A stretch of DNA of 24,895 bases, from the IMG/VR virus record IMGVR_UViG_3300034061_000237, positions 1 through 24,895 of that record; one strand, written 5' to 3'. Below the pieces are notes generated by a model. It made no database searches. It was not told where the DNA came from and saw only the letters and a program-made list of their open reading frames with translations. Shown here in pieces: positions 15,096 through 21,540 of the stretch (position 1 is the stretch's first letter; each line of letters opens with the position of its first letter). Source of the DNA: a virus. Made by a program: the position numbers and the translations under genes.

Positions 15096-15911
15096 TTACA
15101 AACCAAAAATTAGCGAGAAAGCGATGGCTTGGCCTTTACTGGCTCCACTCGCTGCTGGGGTTGTTGATTGCCACGTTGTGCCGTTACTGGTCAGGACGTT
15201 ACCGTTTGAGCCGGGTGCTACAAACAGCGGGGCTGATGTGCCGTTGCCCAAGATTACGTTGTTCAGAGTCAGCGTTGTCGCGCCTGTGCCGCCGTTGCCG
15301 ACGGGTAGAGTACCCGTAACATTGGTGGTCAGGTTGACAAAGGTTGTAGACGTAGTGCCCGTACCGCCGTTGGCGATTGGCAATGTGCCCGTAACATTGG
15401 TGGTCAGGTTGGCAAAGGTTGTAGACGTAGTGCCCGTACCGCCGTTGGCGATTGGCAATGTGCCAGTCACGCCCGTAGCCAAACTCACCGTGGGGTTAGC
15501 CAGCGTAACTGCCGCGCCTCCACCCGCACCGTCAGTTACTATCATCGCCTTTGTGCCGGTCGCAATGGTTACCGTAGCACCTGAGCCTTGTGATATCGTA
15601 ATCGACTGACTGCCGCTCGTAGCGTTCTCAATGATCCAGACCTTGGACACCGTATTTGGCGCCAGTGTCACGGTACGCGTTACAGTCAAGGACACCGCAG
15701 AGGTAATCTTCAAGTACAGCGAGCGGACACCGTCAGCCGACGCATCCGGCATCGTAAAGGTCTCGTTGGCGTCAGCGGCCATCTGCTTGGTGCCAAGGCT
15801 AAAAGCGTCAGCGATCAGGGCGAGGTTGGTGTTGGTGCTTGTGCCCCATGTGCCTGACTCGTCGCCCGTGGCGATTTCCTTTAGTCGTAGATCATTTGAA
15901 TAACTTGCCAT
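15096..15911 (-). CDS. Short tail fibre-like protein with GTLPxxNGGTG repeats
   Basis: This is a 271-residue protein. The N-terminal part MASYSNDLRLKEIATGDESG with GTWGTSTNTNLALIADAF is a familiar phage tail-fibre opening. A beta-rich middle follows (TFTMPDASADGVRSLYLKI, VWIIENATSGSQSITIS). Residues about 147-220 contain three VTGTLPxxNGGTG(T/A)T units, the motif seen in many trimeric phage fibres. The tail GNVLTSNGTTWQSTTPAASG also resembles phage fibre tips. The two central repeat units are almost identical in DNA (75 bp each). Start ATG at 15911 lies 8 bases after the upstream TAG, with TAGGAG as ribosome binding site. It is likely a host-contact or fibre-linker protein. Confidence 0.8.
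   Translation of the reverse strand: MASYSNDLRLKEIATGDESGTWGTSTNTNLALIADAFSLGTKQMAADANETFTMPDASADGVRSLYLKITSAVSLTVTRTVTLAPNTVSKVWIIENATSGSQSITISQGSGATVTIATGTKAMIVTDGAGGGAAVTLANPTVSLATGVTGTLPIANGGTGTTSTTFANLTTNVTGTLPIANGGTGTTSTTFVNLTTNVTGTLPVGNGGTGATTLTLNNVILGNGTSAPLFVAPGSNGNVLTSNGTTWQSTTPAASGASKGQAIAFSLIFGL
15313..15462 (-). repeat. 75-bp tandem repeat inside the fibre gene
   Basis: Two adjacent 75-bp units (15313-15387 and 15388-15462) are nearly identical. The clear differences are one G/A change in an Ala/Val codon and divergence at the end of the second unit. Each encodes 25 residues of the VTGTLPIANGGTG type. A third, more diverged protein-level unit lies beside them. The high DNA identity suggests recent duplication or recombination. 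Confidence 0.88.
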
Positions 15912-15919
15912 GTCAGCTC

Positions 15920-16783
15920 CTACGCAGCGTCGTCTACTTCAATCCAATTCGGGGTTTGAACATCATTTACTTCATTCCAATTCGGCGTCTGTGCATCGTT
16001 TACGATGTTCCAACCAATTATTCTTACATTGCCGACCGCGCCAACTCCAGCAACGCCGGTTGGTATAACTACGTCATCAACCGATATGACTACACTGCCT
16101 ACATTGCCGGTGCCGGCCACACCCGTGACCGATTTTCTAACAAGCGATACTACACTGCCTACCGCGCCCGTTCCAGATACGCTTGCGGCAACAATGTCCG
16201 TATCGTAAGCCGGAGTTGCAATACCGACAGCGCCTGAGCCCTGTACCCCTATTAACTGGGGCGCAACAATGTCTACAACGTCTCCAACCGCGCCAGTCCC
16301 GTCAACGCCGGTTACTGCAAACGTAATGCGTGGGACTGCGCTGCCTATCTGTCCAGTGCCTACAACACCTACGGGGATAAAGATAGCCGCTATAACTAGG
16401 TCTACGGTGCCTACTGCGCCTGTGCCTTGCACTCCCACAGGGATGACAATGTCATCAACCTGTACTTCAAAGCCGCCGATTTCACCAACGCCTTGAACCC
16501 CAGACACGCCGTAAGCAATCTTTGGTCTTACTGTTCCAACGGCACCTGAACCTTCAACACCTACGGGGATAACAGAATCATTTACTGCAGTTACAACGTC
16601 CCCAACGGAACCAGTACCCGCTACGCCTGTAACACCAATATTGGCGTCATAGATAAGCGCAACGGCACCAACTGCACCAGTACCTTGAACACCGTCCACC
16701 ACATAGGCAGGAGCGATGCCCCCGAAGCCATTAAAGCCCCAAGCGCCTTCGCCCCAACCTTTATTGTAGGTGGTCGCGCCCAT
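15920..16783 (-). CDS. Eleven-fold GVxGTGxVG repeat protein, likely virion appendage
   Basis: This is a 287-residue protein. Residues 1-30 have GWGEGAWGFNGFGG, an aromatic/Gly opening seen in phage structural proteins. Residues 31-261 contain eleven repeats of about 20-22 residues with consensus GVxG(T/S)GAVGxV followed by an alternating hydrophobic strand and often VIPVGV. The last 26 residues contain two QTPNW(N/I)EV units of 11 residues, with a third diverged WNIVNDA element before them. Regular short beta repeats suggest a solenoid or stacked beta structure, for example a fibre shaft. I recall similar GVSGTGxVG arrays in marine phages, but not a proven function. A single matching unit ends the 116-residue protein at 18197-18547. 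Confidence 0.74.
   Translation of the reverse strand: MGATTYNKGWGEGAWGFNGFGGIAPAYVVDGVQGTGAVGAVALIYDANIGVTGVAGTGSVGDVVTAVNDSVIPVGVEGSGAVGTVRPKIAYGVSGVQGVGEIGGFEVQVDDIVIPVGVQGTGAVGTVDLVIAAIFIPVGVVGTGQIGSAVPRITFAVTGVDGTGAVGDVVDIVAPQLIGVQGSGAVGIATPAYDTDIVAASVSGTGAVGSVVSLVRKSVTGVAGTGNVGSVVISVDDVVIPTGVAGVGAVGNVRIIGWNIVNDAQTPNWNEVNDVQTPNWIEVDDAA
16001..16693 (-). repeat. Eleven in-frame repeats of about 63 bp
   Basis: The repeats encode the GVxGTGxVG units of the 287-residue protein. They are conserved in protein more than in DNA: on the plus strand GCGCC or GCACC-type codons for GAVG recur roughly every 60-66 bases. This means old duplications under selection for protein pattern. At 15935-16003 a separate 33-bp coding repeat (CAATTCGG core) encodes the QTPNW units. 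Confidence 0.8.
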
Positions 16784-16791
16784 GAGCTATC

Positions 16792-17247
16792 TCACGCAAT
16801 ACGGATAATTGCAGTAGCTGCAGCGGCTGCAGGAAATTGAATCTGGAAATCACCGGAACTCACGGTCTGGTCGCCGCCAAAACTCAGCACCGCACACGCA
16901 GAGTTTGAGTTGTTGGTGTTGTAAATCATCGCCCCGCAAGTTGTGAACGACGCGCTTGACCATGTGGTGTCAGCAAAGTCCGTAATAGCCGTAGTGCTGT
17001 CAGCAGTAGGAGTGACGTTAGTGAGCGTGTTGCCGCCCGCCGTGTACCCTGTGCCGCTGGCTTCGTCGGTGTTACCGGTAATGTTAGAGTAGTTTGTACT
17101 CGCCGCGCCGTACGTGCCAGAGCCTGCAGCAGCAGACTTTAGCAGTGCGATCTTGAATACATCTGCGCCGTTGGTAAAGTCGTGAAGACCCTTGAGCAGC
17201 TCAACTTTAAAGCTGGTGGGCATTGCGGTAGTGACGGTAATAGCCAT
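16792..17247 (-). CDS. Beta-rich phage structural protein
   Basis: This is a 151-residue protein beginning MAITVTTAMPTSFKVELLKG, then LHDFTNGADVFKIALLKSAA. It contains EASGTGYTAGGNTLTNV and FADTTWSSASFTTCGAMIYN and ends AIIRIA. I recognise this as a common conserved structural protein family of tailed phages (pattern SFKxELLxGxHDF and GTGYTAGGNTL), whose exact virion place I cannot state. It is Thr/Ser/Ala-rich with no membrane segment. The start follows the upstream TAA by one base, with GGAGAG as ribosome binding site. The neighbours are the connector-region protein upstream and the repeat protein downstream. Confidence 0.7.
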   Translation of the reverse strand: MAITVTTAMPTSFKVELLKGLHDFTNGADVFKIALLKSAAAGSGTYGAASTNYSNITGNTDEASGTGYTAGGNTLTNVTPTADSTTAITDFADTTWSSASFTTCGAMIYNTNNSNSACAVLSFGGDQTVSSGDFQIQFPAAAAATAIIRIA

Positions 17248-17248
17248 G

Positions 17249-17536
17249 TTAACTCTCCAATAATTTTACAAGTTCCGGATGCCCAGCGGCGCGGAATTTA
17301 TTTGCTAACGTGGTGTGGTTAGACCTCACCGCTTGTCTCATGTAATGCACCAGCACCCCACGAATTTCGTTTTTAAAGGCTTCGGCCTGATCTCGGATAA
17401 CCGGGTGGCAGTTGCCGCCCACCGACACAATCTTGTTCAGCGCCTGCTCTGCCAGCTCTTCAGGCGTAAAGCCCCGTCCGGACACCAGCGTTGCCTTGAT
17501 CTCGCCTATTTCTCCGCCACCCAGTGAGCTAAACAT
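17249..17536 (-). CDS. Small conserved helical protein of the connector region
   Basis: This is a 95-residue protein starting MFSSLGGGEIGEIKATLVSG. It continues with FTPEELAEQALNKIVSVGG, then IRDQAEAFKNEIRGVLVHYM and the ending HTTLANKFRAAGHPELVKLL. It is predominantly helical and soluble. I recall homologues placed next to adaptor genes in aquatic phage genomes, always of unknown function. It starts 2 bases after the stop of the adaptor-like gene, so it probably belongs to the same translational unit. It may be a small virion or chaperone component. Confidence 0.68.
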   Translation of the reverse strand: MFSSLGGGEIGEIKATLVSGRGFTPEELAEQALNKIVSVGGNCHPVIRDQAEAFKNEIRGVLVHYMRQAVRSNHTTLANKFRAAGHPELVKLLES

Positions 17537-17538
17537 CG

Positions 17539-18195
17539 TTATGGTCCCGGTGAATCTGATCGAATGGGTATCCGGATCATGCCGTCTCGGAACTCGTCAC
17601 GACGTCGGCGACCCTGCTGCTCAATGCCCAAGCCCTGTATGGCCTGCTTGTAGCTGTTATCAAAGTACCCAAGCATCTCAGCTGGACCCTTGGTGTAACT
17701 GTATGCCTGAATCAGGCATGCGTACAGCAGCGCCTCGGGGGCGTTTGTGCTGATCCACGTTGTTGGGTTGGCAGACGACAGCTGTGCCGGGCGGTAGATG
17801 TACCCTATTTCCACGACGTAATTAGAATTGGGCGTTGGCGCAATGTTGAACGTATCCTGATCCCACACCGCGTAGTACTTCGGCACACCCGTCAAAGAGG
17901 GGTTCGGCCAAAACTCACGCATGAAGGAAGTGTCGCGAAAATCCAAATAAACCTTGTCCGTGCCAACGGTAATGAACATGTAGCGATGCGTCAGAATATC
18001 TGTTGGCGACGTCAGGAATCGATTGCCGGAGGTCATGGAGCCTATTGACTCTTTTTTGTACACATCAAGATCGATATCCCGAAGAATACGGTTCTCGGCC
18101 ATTGTGATAAACGTGTTAATAACCGCGTTGGTGAACACGTTAGCGTCCACCTCGGTGTAGTTCCTAATGTTTGTGACCAGCTCGTCGTATGTCAT
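17539..18195 (-). CDS. Head-tail adaptor protein (phage SU10 adaptor-like)
   Basis: This is a 218-residue protein. Its N-terminal helices read MTYDELVTNIRNYTEVDANV and FITMAENRILRDIDLDVYKK. The middle has ILTHRYMFI and a conserved FRDTSFMREFWPNPSLTGVP segment, followed by PKYYAVWDQDTFNIAPTP. The C-terminal helices have APEALLYACLIQAYSYTKGP and a basic QQGRRRRDEFRDG end. This matches the adaptor family named after Escherichia phage SU10 as I remember it. The protein would dock below the portal ring and link the head to the short tail. Length is typical. It follows the 116-residue gene by one base. Family placement is fairly secure; the structural role is from relatives. Confidence 0.77.
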   Translation of the reverse strand: MTYDELVTNIRNYTEVDANVFTNAVINTFITMAENRILRDIDLDVYKKESIGSMTSGNRFLTSPTDILTHRYMFITVGTDKVYLDFRDTSFMREFWPNPSLTGVPKYYAVWDQDTFNIAPTPNSNYVVEIGYIYRPAQLSSANPTTWISTNAPEALLYACLIQAYSYTKGPAEMLGYFDNSYKQAIQGLGIEQQGRRRRDEFRDGMIRIPIRSDSPGP

Positions 18196-18196
18196 G

Positions 18197-18547
18197 TCAG
18201 GTTATCACTATCGTCACTTTGCCAATGGATCCAACACCTTGAACCGCGTTCTGCTCAGGGAAAGGCTGCATGTTTGTGCCGCCATTTGCGCTGCCGATAC
18301 TCTGGAAGGCTGCGTCACCCGGTAAGCCTACGAAAATCACCTGCGGCTCCACCCTGTCAGGGCGCGGATCTCGCAGCGCAATTGCATCGCCAGTATACCG
18401 CAACGGCTGCAATTGTGGCTCTTTTGGCTCATAGTCGTCAGGGCAAACCATGAACCCGCGCCAGTTTTTCCTTAAAACCTTGTACGGGTATCGCTGTCCG
18501 CAGTTATCGCAGAGTGCATAAGAAAACTTGCCCGTTGCAAACGCCAT
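18197..18547 (-). CDS. Conserved connector-region protein with Cys motif and a repeat tail
   Basis: This is a 116-residue protein. The N-terminus is MAFATGKFSYALCDNCGQRY, with KVLRKNWRGFMVCPDDYEPK after it. Cys13, Cys16 and Cys35 form CxxC plus a single Cys that could be part of a zinc site. PQLQP and ALRDPRPDRVEP follow, a pattern I recall from small proteins near phage neck genes. Residues 101-113 (AVQGVGSIGKVTI) match one unit of the eleven-fold repeat protein at 15920-16783. The gene lies between the two adaptor or connector-like genes with gaps of one base. A neck or fibre-attachment role is inferred from position. Confidence 0.7.
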   Translation of the reverse strand: MAFATGKFSYALCDNCGQRYPYKVLRKNWRGFMVCPDDYEPKEPQLQPLRYTGDAIALRDPRPDRVEPQVIFVGLPGDAAFQSIGSANGGTNMQPFPEQNAVQGVGSIGKVTIVIT

Positions 18548-18548
18548 T

Positions 18549-19214
18549 TCACACCCCGAAATCAGGCACTATGTGGAAGCTCGCCGTGTCTCTATCCTCC
18601 AGCGCCGCTCTCTGGAAGTCCTCTTCATACATCTGCTTCAGTGCGCCGGTTCGATCCGGGCTGTACTTTAGCGACAACATGTAAGCGAGACCCGAGGCCA
18701 GACAGGGGAGGAATCGAAAGTTAACGTCCGACGTGTTGCCGTAAGCGCCAGCATCTTCAATGCGGCGAATCCGGTAGTACACAAAGGTGTACACCTTATC
18801 TGCCGCCGGGTATAGATACACCTGCGGCGTGTTAGAGCGTTCCACGTAGAACTGTGCAGGTCTTGCCTGCGTCAGCTTGTCCGGCAGGTCCAAGTACTCC
18901 TCCCGGCTGATCCGATCAATCGACACATCCTGCTGCTGCCCGGTTGTGGTCTGGCGGATTACCGCTGACAACACGTTGACCGTGTCCAGAGGAAGGTTCA
19001 ACACCCTGCTGCCCTGCGTCAGAGCAATCGTTGATTCCTCAATGGTCCACAGGTTCAGGCCACGGTTCGCCCAGTCCAAAAACAACAGGTTTAATGAGCG
19101 ACGCGCAGACGATAGCTGATAACCAGCCGTCATCCGCATGCCGCAACGCTCGAACGCCTCTTCAATAAGGTCGTCGATCTGTAGGTTAAAGTCTGTTGTT
19201 CCGGAGGTAGCCAT
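18549..19214 (-). CDS. Head-tail connector/adaptor-like protein
   Basis: This is a 221-residue protein beginning MATSGTTDFNLQIDDLIEEA with FERCGMRMTAGYQLSSARRS next to it. It continues with LNLLFLDWANRGLNLWTIEE, IDRISREEYLDLPDKLTQARP, VYLYPAADKVYTFVYYRIRRI and a helical C-terminus. The pattern (helical bundle at both ends with a beta insertion) is that of short-tailed phage adaptor or tail-accessory proteins that bind the portal. I recall the DFNLxIDDxIEEAxERCG signature from many marine phages. The start overlaps the previous stop as TAATG. Whether it is the first adaptor or a nozzle-side component cannot be decided from sequence. Confidence 0.72.
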   Translation of the reverse strand: MATSGTTDFNLQIDDLIEEAFERCGMRMTAGYQLSSARRSLNLLFLDWANRGLNLWTIEESTIALTQGSRVLNLPLDTVNVLSAVIRQTTTGQQQDVSIDRISREEYLDLPDKLTQARPAQFYVERSNTPQVYLYPAADKVYTFVYYRIRRIEDAGAYGNTSDVNFRFLPCLASGLAYMLSLKYSPDRTGALKQMYEEDFQRAALEDRDTASFHIVPDFGV

Positions 19215-19432
19215 TACTCACACGCCATCCCGCCTTTGCGCATTTTCATCGCGCGGCCCATAGCGTCTTTGCCTTTCTTCTTCATGGCACGGCCTTTTTT
19301 GTCAGCCAGACCACCCTTTGCCATCATGACCGGGCCAGTTTTCTTGCTGGTCTCAGAGATCATCTTGTTTTTTGGACCTTGCTCAACGGCTCCGCCGCCT
19401 CTTGTTGCTGCACCCATTCCACGTCCGGCCAT
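19214..19432 (-). CDS. Small basic Gly/Lys/Met-rich protein
   Basis: This is a 72-residue protein starting MAGRGMGAATRGGGAVEQGP with NKMISETSKKTGPVMMAKGG after it. It ends in a KGRAMKKKGKDAMGR-type basic stretch and KMRKGGMACE. It is highly basic with no hydrophobic core, so it is probably disordered or nucleic-acid-binding. It resembles the KGGM-rich 88-residue protein at 6751-7017, though I cannot prove common descent. The start is one base after the previous TAA, and its stop overlaps the next ATG as TAATG. Homologues in marine phage neck regions are uncharacterised. Confidence 0.65.
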   Translation of the reverse strand: MAGRGMGAATRGGGAVEQGPKNKMISETSKKTGPVMMAKGGLADKKGRAMKKKGKDAMGRAMKMRKGGMACE

Positions 19433-19433
19433 G

Positions 19434-19691
19434 TTACTTACCTCGATTTCGATACGATTTTACTTTTGCAGCTACCTTCTTGGGTTGCTTGCTAAACTGC
19501 ACACCCTTTGCTGTATCTGCACGTTTTTTTCTTGATGTTGCTGCGTACTCGGCACTGCTTAAGGCGCCAATCGCCTTCTCAGGCAAGTACCGCTCACCCG
19601 TTGCCTTGGGACCCTGCGTCGAGGGCTTACCAGACTTGGTGCGCCACTTCTGATCGCCCCACGCCTTTAAGGATTTTTGGGGTGCTTTCAT
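19434..19691 (-). CDS. Small basic conserved phage protein (KSLKxW…KWRT family)
   Basis: This is an 85-residue protein: MKAPQKSLKAWGDQKWRTKS, then GKPSTQGPKATGERYLPEKA and LSSAEYAATSRKKRADTAKG, ending FSKQPKKVAAKVKSYRNRGK. I recognise the pattern as a widespread small basic family in environmental phage and giant-virus-like sequences (possibly DUF5872, from memory). The function is unknown. A net positive charge and short helices suggest nucleic-acid binding. The ATG follows the upstream TAA directly. It is one of five consecutive small proteins between 20273 and 19214. Confidence 0.68.
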   Translation of the reverse strand: MKAPQKSLKAWGDQKWRTKSGKPSTQGPKATGERYLPEKAIGALSSAEYAATSRKKRADTAKGVQFSKQPKKVAAKVKSYRNRGK

Positions 19692-19820
19692 TTAAAGATA
19701 TTCACCCGACTCTTCACGCGCTATTGCCTCAAGCTCTTCTTCAGTGCCACAGGTGCAAGGGCCTTCGTCATGAATAGCGCAATCTAGCATGTGCCCATCA
19801 ATCATTTGTTGATTAATCAC
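19692..19820 (-). CDS. 42-residue Cys/His-containing small protein (GTG start)
   Basis: This short gene starts with GTG at 19820. AGGAGG lies exactly 8 bases upstream, and the GTG overlaps the end of the 58-residue gene (GTGATTAA). An internal ATG at 19805 has no comparable ribosome binding site. The product contains HMLDCAIHDEGPCTCGTEEE, where a Cys, a His and a CxC could bind a metal, then an acidic helix EELEAIAREESGEYL. A longer in-frame reading from 19925 would overlap the previous gene fully and is unlikely. No family is recognised. It is acidic, in contrast to its basic neighbours. Confidence 0.6.
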   Translation of the reverse strand: MINQQMIDGHMLDCAIHDEGPCTCGTEEELEAIAREESGEYL

Positions 19821-19989
19821 GATAACCCCCTCCTGACGCTTTGTATTTTTGAGCCAACATTTGTGCCTTGCGCGCGGACCACTGCCCCGGGCTGCCGCCC
19901 TTTCCGCCGGCCTTGATCTCTTCAAACAGCCGCTTGCGAAGCGTTGGCTTCGTGTAGTTCCCAGCCTTGTTCACCGTTGATTTTGCCAT
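19813..19989 (-). CDS. Small basic conserved phage protein (AGNYTKP…GQWSARKAQ family)
   Basis: I choose the ATG at 19989, which overlaps the previous stop as TGATG; an upstream in-frame ATG at 20001 lies inside the preceding gene. The 58-residue product is MAKSTVNKAGNYTKPTLRKR, then an IKAGGKGGSPGQWSARKAQM segment and LAQKYKASGGGYRD. I recall this conserved pattern from many aquatic phages and some bacterial and giant-virus genomes; no function is established. The protein is strongly basic, probably folded as short helices. It might bind DNA or RNA. It belongs to the tightly coupled run of small genes at 20273-19214. Confidence 0.68.
   Translation of the reverse strand: MAKSTVNKAGNYTKPTLRKRLFEEIKAGGKGGSPGQWSARKAQMLAQKYKASGGGYRD
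19829..19834 (-). promoter_or_regulatory. Perfect Shine-Dalgarno that sets a GTG start
   Basis: AGGAGG on the minus strand lies 8 bases before the GTG at 19820, inside the 3' end of the upstream coding region. It is one of the strongest ribosome binding sites in the window and is the main reason to accept the 42-residue GTG-started gene. Confidence 0.7.
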
Positions 19990-20273
19990 CAGCATTTCCA
20001 CCGTTTTCTGGCCTGTCTCAGCCGACTGTTCGGATTTTTTGCGGCCTCTGGGAAGTCACGCATCTGCCCCGCAGATCTCGCGCAGTAGGACTTTCGTCTT
20101 TCCGCGCGCTTGCCGGTGGGCTTGTCTTCCGTCACCGCTGTCTTAAGCTTACTACCGGGGTTGGCCTTGCGGTACGCCGCAACGCCCTTCTCCGTCATTC
20201 CCGCCCCTTTTTTAGTAGGGCGGAAGTTGCCGGATTTCACGGAGGTTTTAATCCCCATGCCCTTGGTAGCCAT
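19989..20273 (-). CDS. Small basic conserved phage protein (DUF6321-like)
   Basis: This is a 94-residue protein: MATKGMGIKTSVKSGNFRPT, a central MTEKGVAAYRKANPGSKLKT and AVTEDKPTGKRAERRKSYCA, then a RDFPEAAKNPNSRLRQARKR ending with WKC. The MTxKGVxxYRxxNPGSKLKTAVT and KRRKSFCAR pattern is well known to me from phages, giant viruses and some bacteria (DUF6321, from memory). The function is unknown. Its ATG overlaps the previous stop as TAATG, and its own TGA overlaps the next ATG, so it is translationally coupled on both sides. High Lys/Arg content suggests nucleic-acid contact. Confidence 0.72.
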   Translation of the reverse strand: MATKGMGIKTSVKSGNFRPTKKGAGMTEKGVAAYRKANPGSKLKTAVTEDKPTGKRAERRKSYCARSAGQMRDFPEAAKNPNSRLRQARKRWKC

Positions 20274-20575
20274 TAGGCAGCCGCTCCGCCTTCAAATAAC
20301 AGCGTGACACTCAACACTTCTGCGCTTGCAACGTCAATGAATATGCCTGTTTCAAACAGGATACCCATATCCGGAATGATCACATCCTGACCGCCCGCCG
20401 CTGCCGGCGTGAAGATCGTGAGCTTTGCTGTGCCAGCGGTAGTCGTGCCGTCTTTAAGCGCAAAGGAAGCTGCAGTGCCTGTGTTGGTGAAGTAAACCCC
20501 CACCAATCTGCACCTCCCAACGACCGCAGAGGCATCTGCAGTCTTGGTGACCGATTGAATATTGCTAAAGCTCAT
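20273..20575 (-). CDS. Small beta-rich structural protein
   Basis: This is a 100-residue protein with alternating strands: SNIQSVTKTADASAVVG, RCRLVGVYFTNTGTAASFAL, KDGTTTAGTAKLTIFTPAAA and VLSVTLLFEGGAAA. The small beta sandwich type resembles the virion proteins at 14701-15084 and 3821-4153, although sequence identity looks low. A strong AAGGAG that overlaps the stop of the preceding 44-residue gene serves its ATG. It is likely a minor virion or decoration protein. There are no Cys pairs or membrane segments. Confidence 0.62.
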   Translation of the reverse strand: MSFSNIQSVTKTADASAVVGRCRLVGVYFTNTGTAASFALKDGTTTAGTAKLTIFTPAAAGGQDVIIPDMGILFETGIFIDVASAEVLSVTLLFEGGAAA

Positions 20576-20580
20576 GCGAT

Positions 20581-20715
20581 TTACTCCTTAATGAGACCCT
20601 GCAGGATCATCGCTTTTCGCGCAGCTGAGCCCACAGCAGGCAGCTCAACAGGCGCAGGTGTTTGTTCCTTGGTGGTCTTTTTGGCCGGTTTTTTAGCCTT
20701 TTCGACGTCACTCAT
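20581..20715 (-). CDS. 44-residue Lys/Pro/Ala-rich small protein
   Basis: This is a short gene between two structural genes. It starts with ATG at 20715, 10 bases after the upstream TAA, and AAGGAG spans that stop. It ends with TAA at 20581. The product begins MSDVEKAKKPAKKTTKEQTP and ends with a small helix (AARKAMILQGLIKE). The N-terminal half is a basic, disordered linker. An identical arrangement, AAGGAG TAA, leads to the next gene. It fills an otherwise empty 150-base gap without stop codons, and spacing and ribosome binding sites support translation. Function unknown. Confidence 0.6.
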   Translation of the reverse strand: MSDVEKAKKPAKKTTKEQTPAPVELPAVGSAARKAMILQGLIKE

Positions 20716-20725
20716 GGCTTACTCC

Positions 20726-21445
20726 TTAGCGGGTTTGCGCACCGATGATGTAGTCTAACGTGGTTGCGCGGGTGCCGCTGGCTGAACCAGACAAGCTCAT
20801 CGCTGCCAACGCTAAGTTTTCGTCATCAGGGATGTTGGTGGTGTGCTGCGCAACTTTTCGCCCGTTAACAAAGAACGTCACGCTACCAGTGCTAGTGACG
20901 TTAAACGACAGCACAGCGTAGGTGTCATCGGCCAAGTCAACGCCAGAGTCGGTGGAAGTCTCAGTGCCGTTCTTCTCAGTCTTACACAGGATTGACGCAT
21001 CGCCGTCGTCCACTTGGAACACGATGCGGTCAGTTGCAGTCAACATTGCTTCGGGGTTGGTTGCAAAGTTCAGCGTCAAACCAGCGCAAATGTCAGTCTG
21101 GTCAGCGTCGTTGCACTTCAGGCGTGTTGAAAAGTAGATGTTTTTGTCAGTCGCCACGGCAAAGATCTCGTTGCCCTGAATAGAAGCGCCATCGTTGTCA
21201 GTGGTTGCGGTAGATGTCAGCGCCACTTCACCGCCGACCGTGTCAGCCACGATAGCAACGGCAGCGCCAGTGTCTTTGACCACAGTCCAGCTGTTTGTTG
21301 TGTCTATCGCAACACCGACAAAGTCATCAAGCAGTGAAAATACTGACAGATCGATGCCAATGGGCATGTCAGTCATACCAGCGAAGAGCGCGCTTGTGTT
21401 TGCACCAGAATAGAGTAACGGACCGGAGTAATGAGTAGCCGACAT
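20726..21445 (-). CDS. Lectin-like (jelly-roll) virion protein
   Basis: This is a 239-residue protein. The N-terminal part (MSATHYSGPLLYSGANTSAL) is typical of virion proteins encoded behind the capsid gene in environmental phages. From about residue 38 (LLDDFVGVAIDTTNSWTVVK) the sequence is beta-rich with NIYFSTRLKCNDADQTDICA, IVFQVDDGDASILCKTE, YAVLSFNVTSTGSVTFFVNG and a final ATTLDYIIGAQTR. This looks like a concanavalin-type jelly roll. GAGGA lies 8 bases before the ATG. The homing endonuclease gene separates it from the capsid gene. A head-decoration or carbohydrate-binding surface role is inferred from fold pattern and position only. Confidence 0.68.
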   Translation of the reverse strand: MSATHYSGPLLYSGANTSALFAGMTDMPIGIDLSVFSLLDDFVGVAIDTTNSWTVVKDTGAAVAIVADTVGGEVALTSTATTDNDGASIQGNEIFAVATDKNIYFSTRLKCNDADQTDICAGLTLNFATNPEAMLTATDRIVFQVDDGDASILCKTEKNGTETSTDSGVDLADDTYAVLSFNVTSTGSVTFFVNGRKVAQHTTNIPDDENLALAAMSLSGSASGTRATTLDYIIGAQTR

Positions 21446-21540
21446 AATGAAATCCTCACATGCGAGTGTTGCGCTTCAGTCTGCATGTAGTCCGCCCGGT
21501 CGGTCTGCAGCGCGTAAAATGTTCCGGGGTTACGTACTTT

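Noticed and set aside
15124-15609. 161-residue plus-strand open frame rich in Val and Pro
   Set aside because: It is the reverse complement of the repeat part of the fibre gene; its apparent repeats (VVDVVPVPPLAIGNVPVTLV) only mirror the fibre repeats.
21446-21540. Possible terminator or promoter after the endonuclease gene
   Set aside because: The 95-base gap has only the ribosome binding site of the next gene; I found no convincing stem with T tract and no -35/-10 pair.
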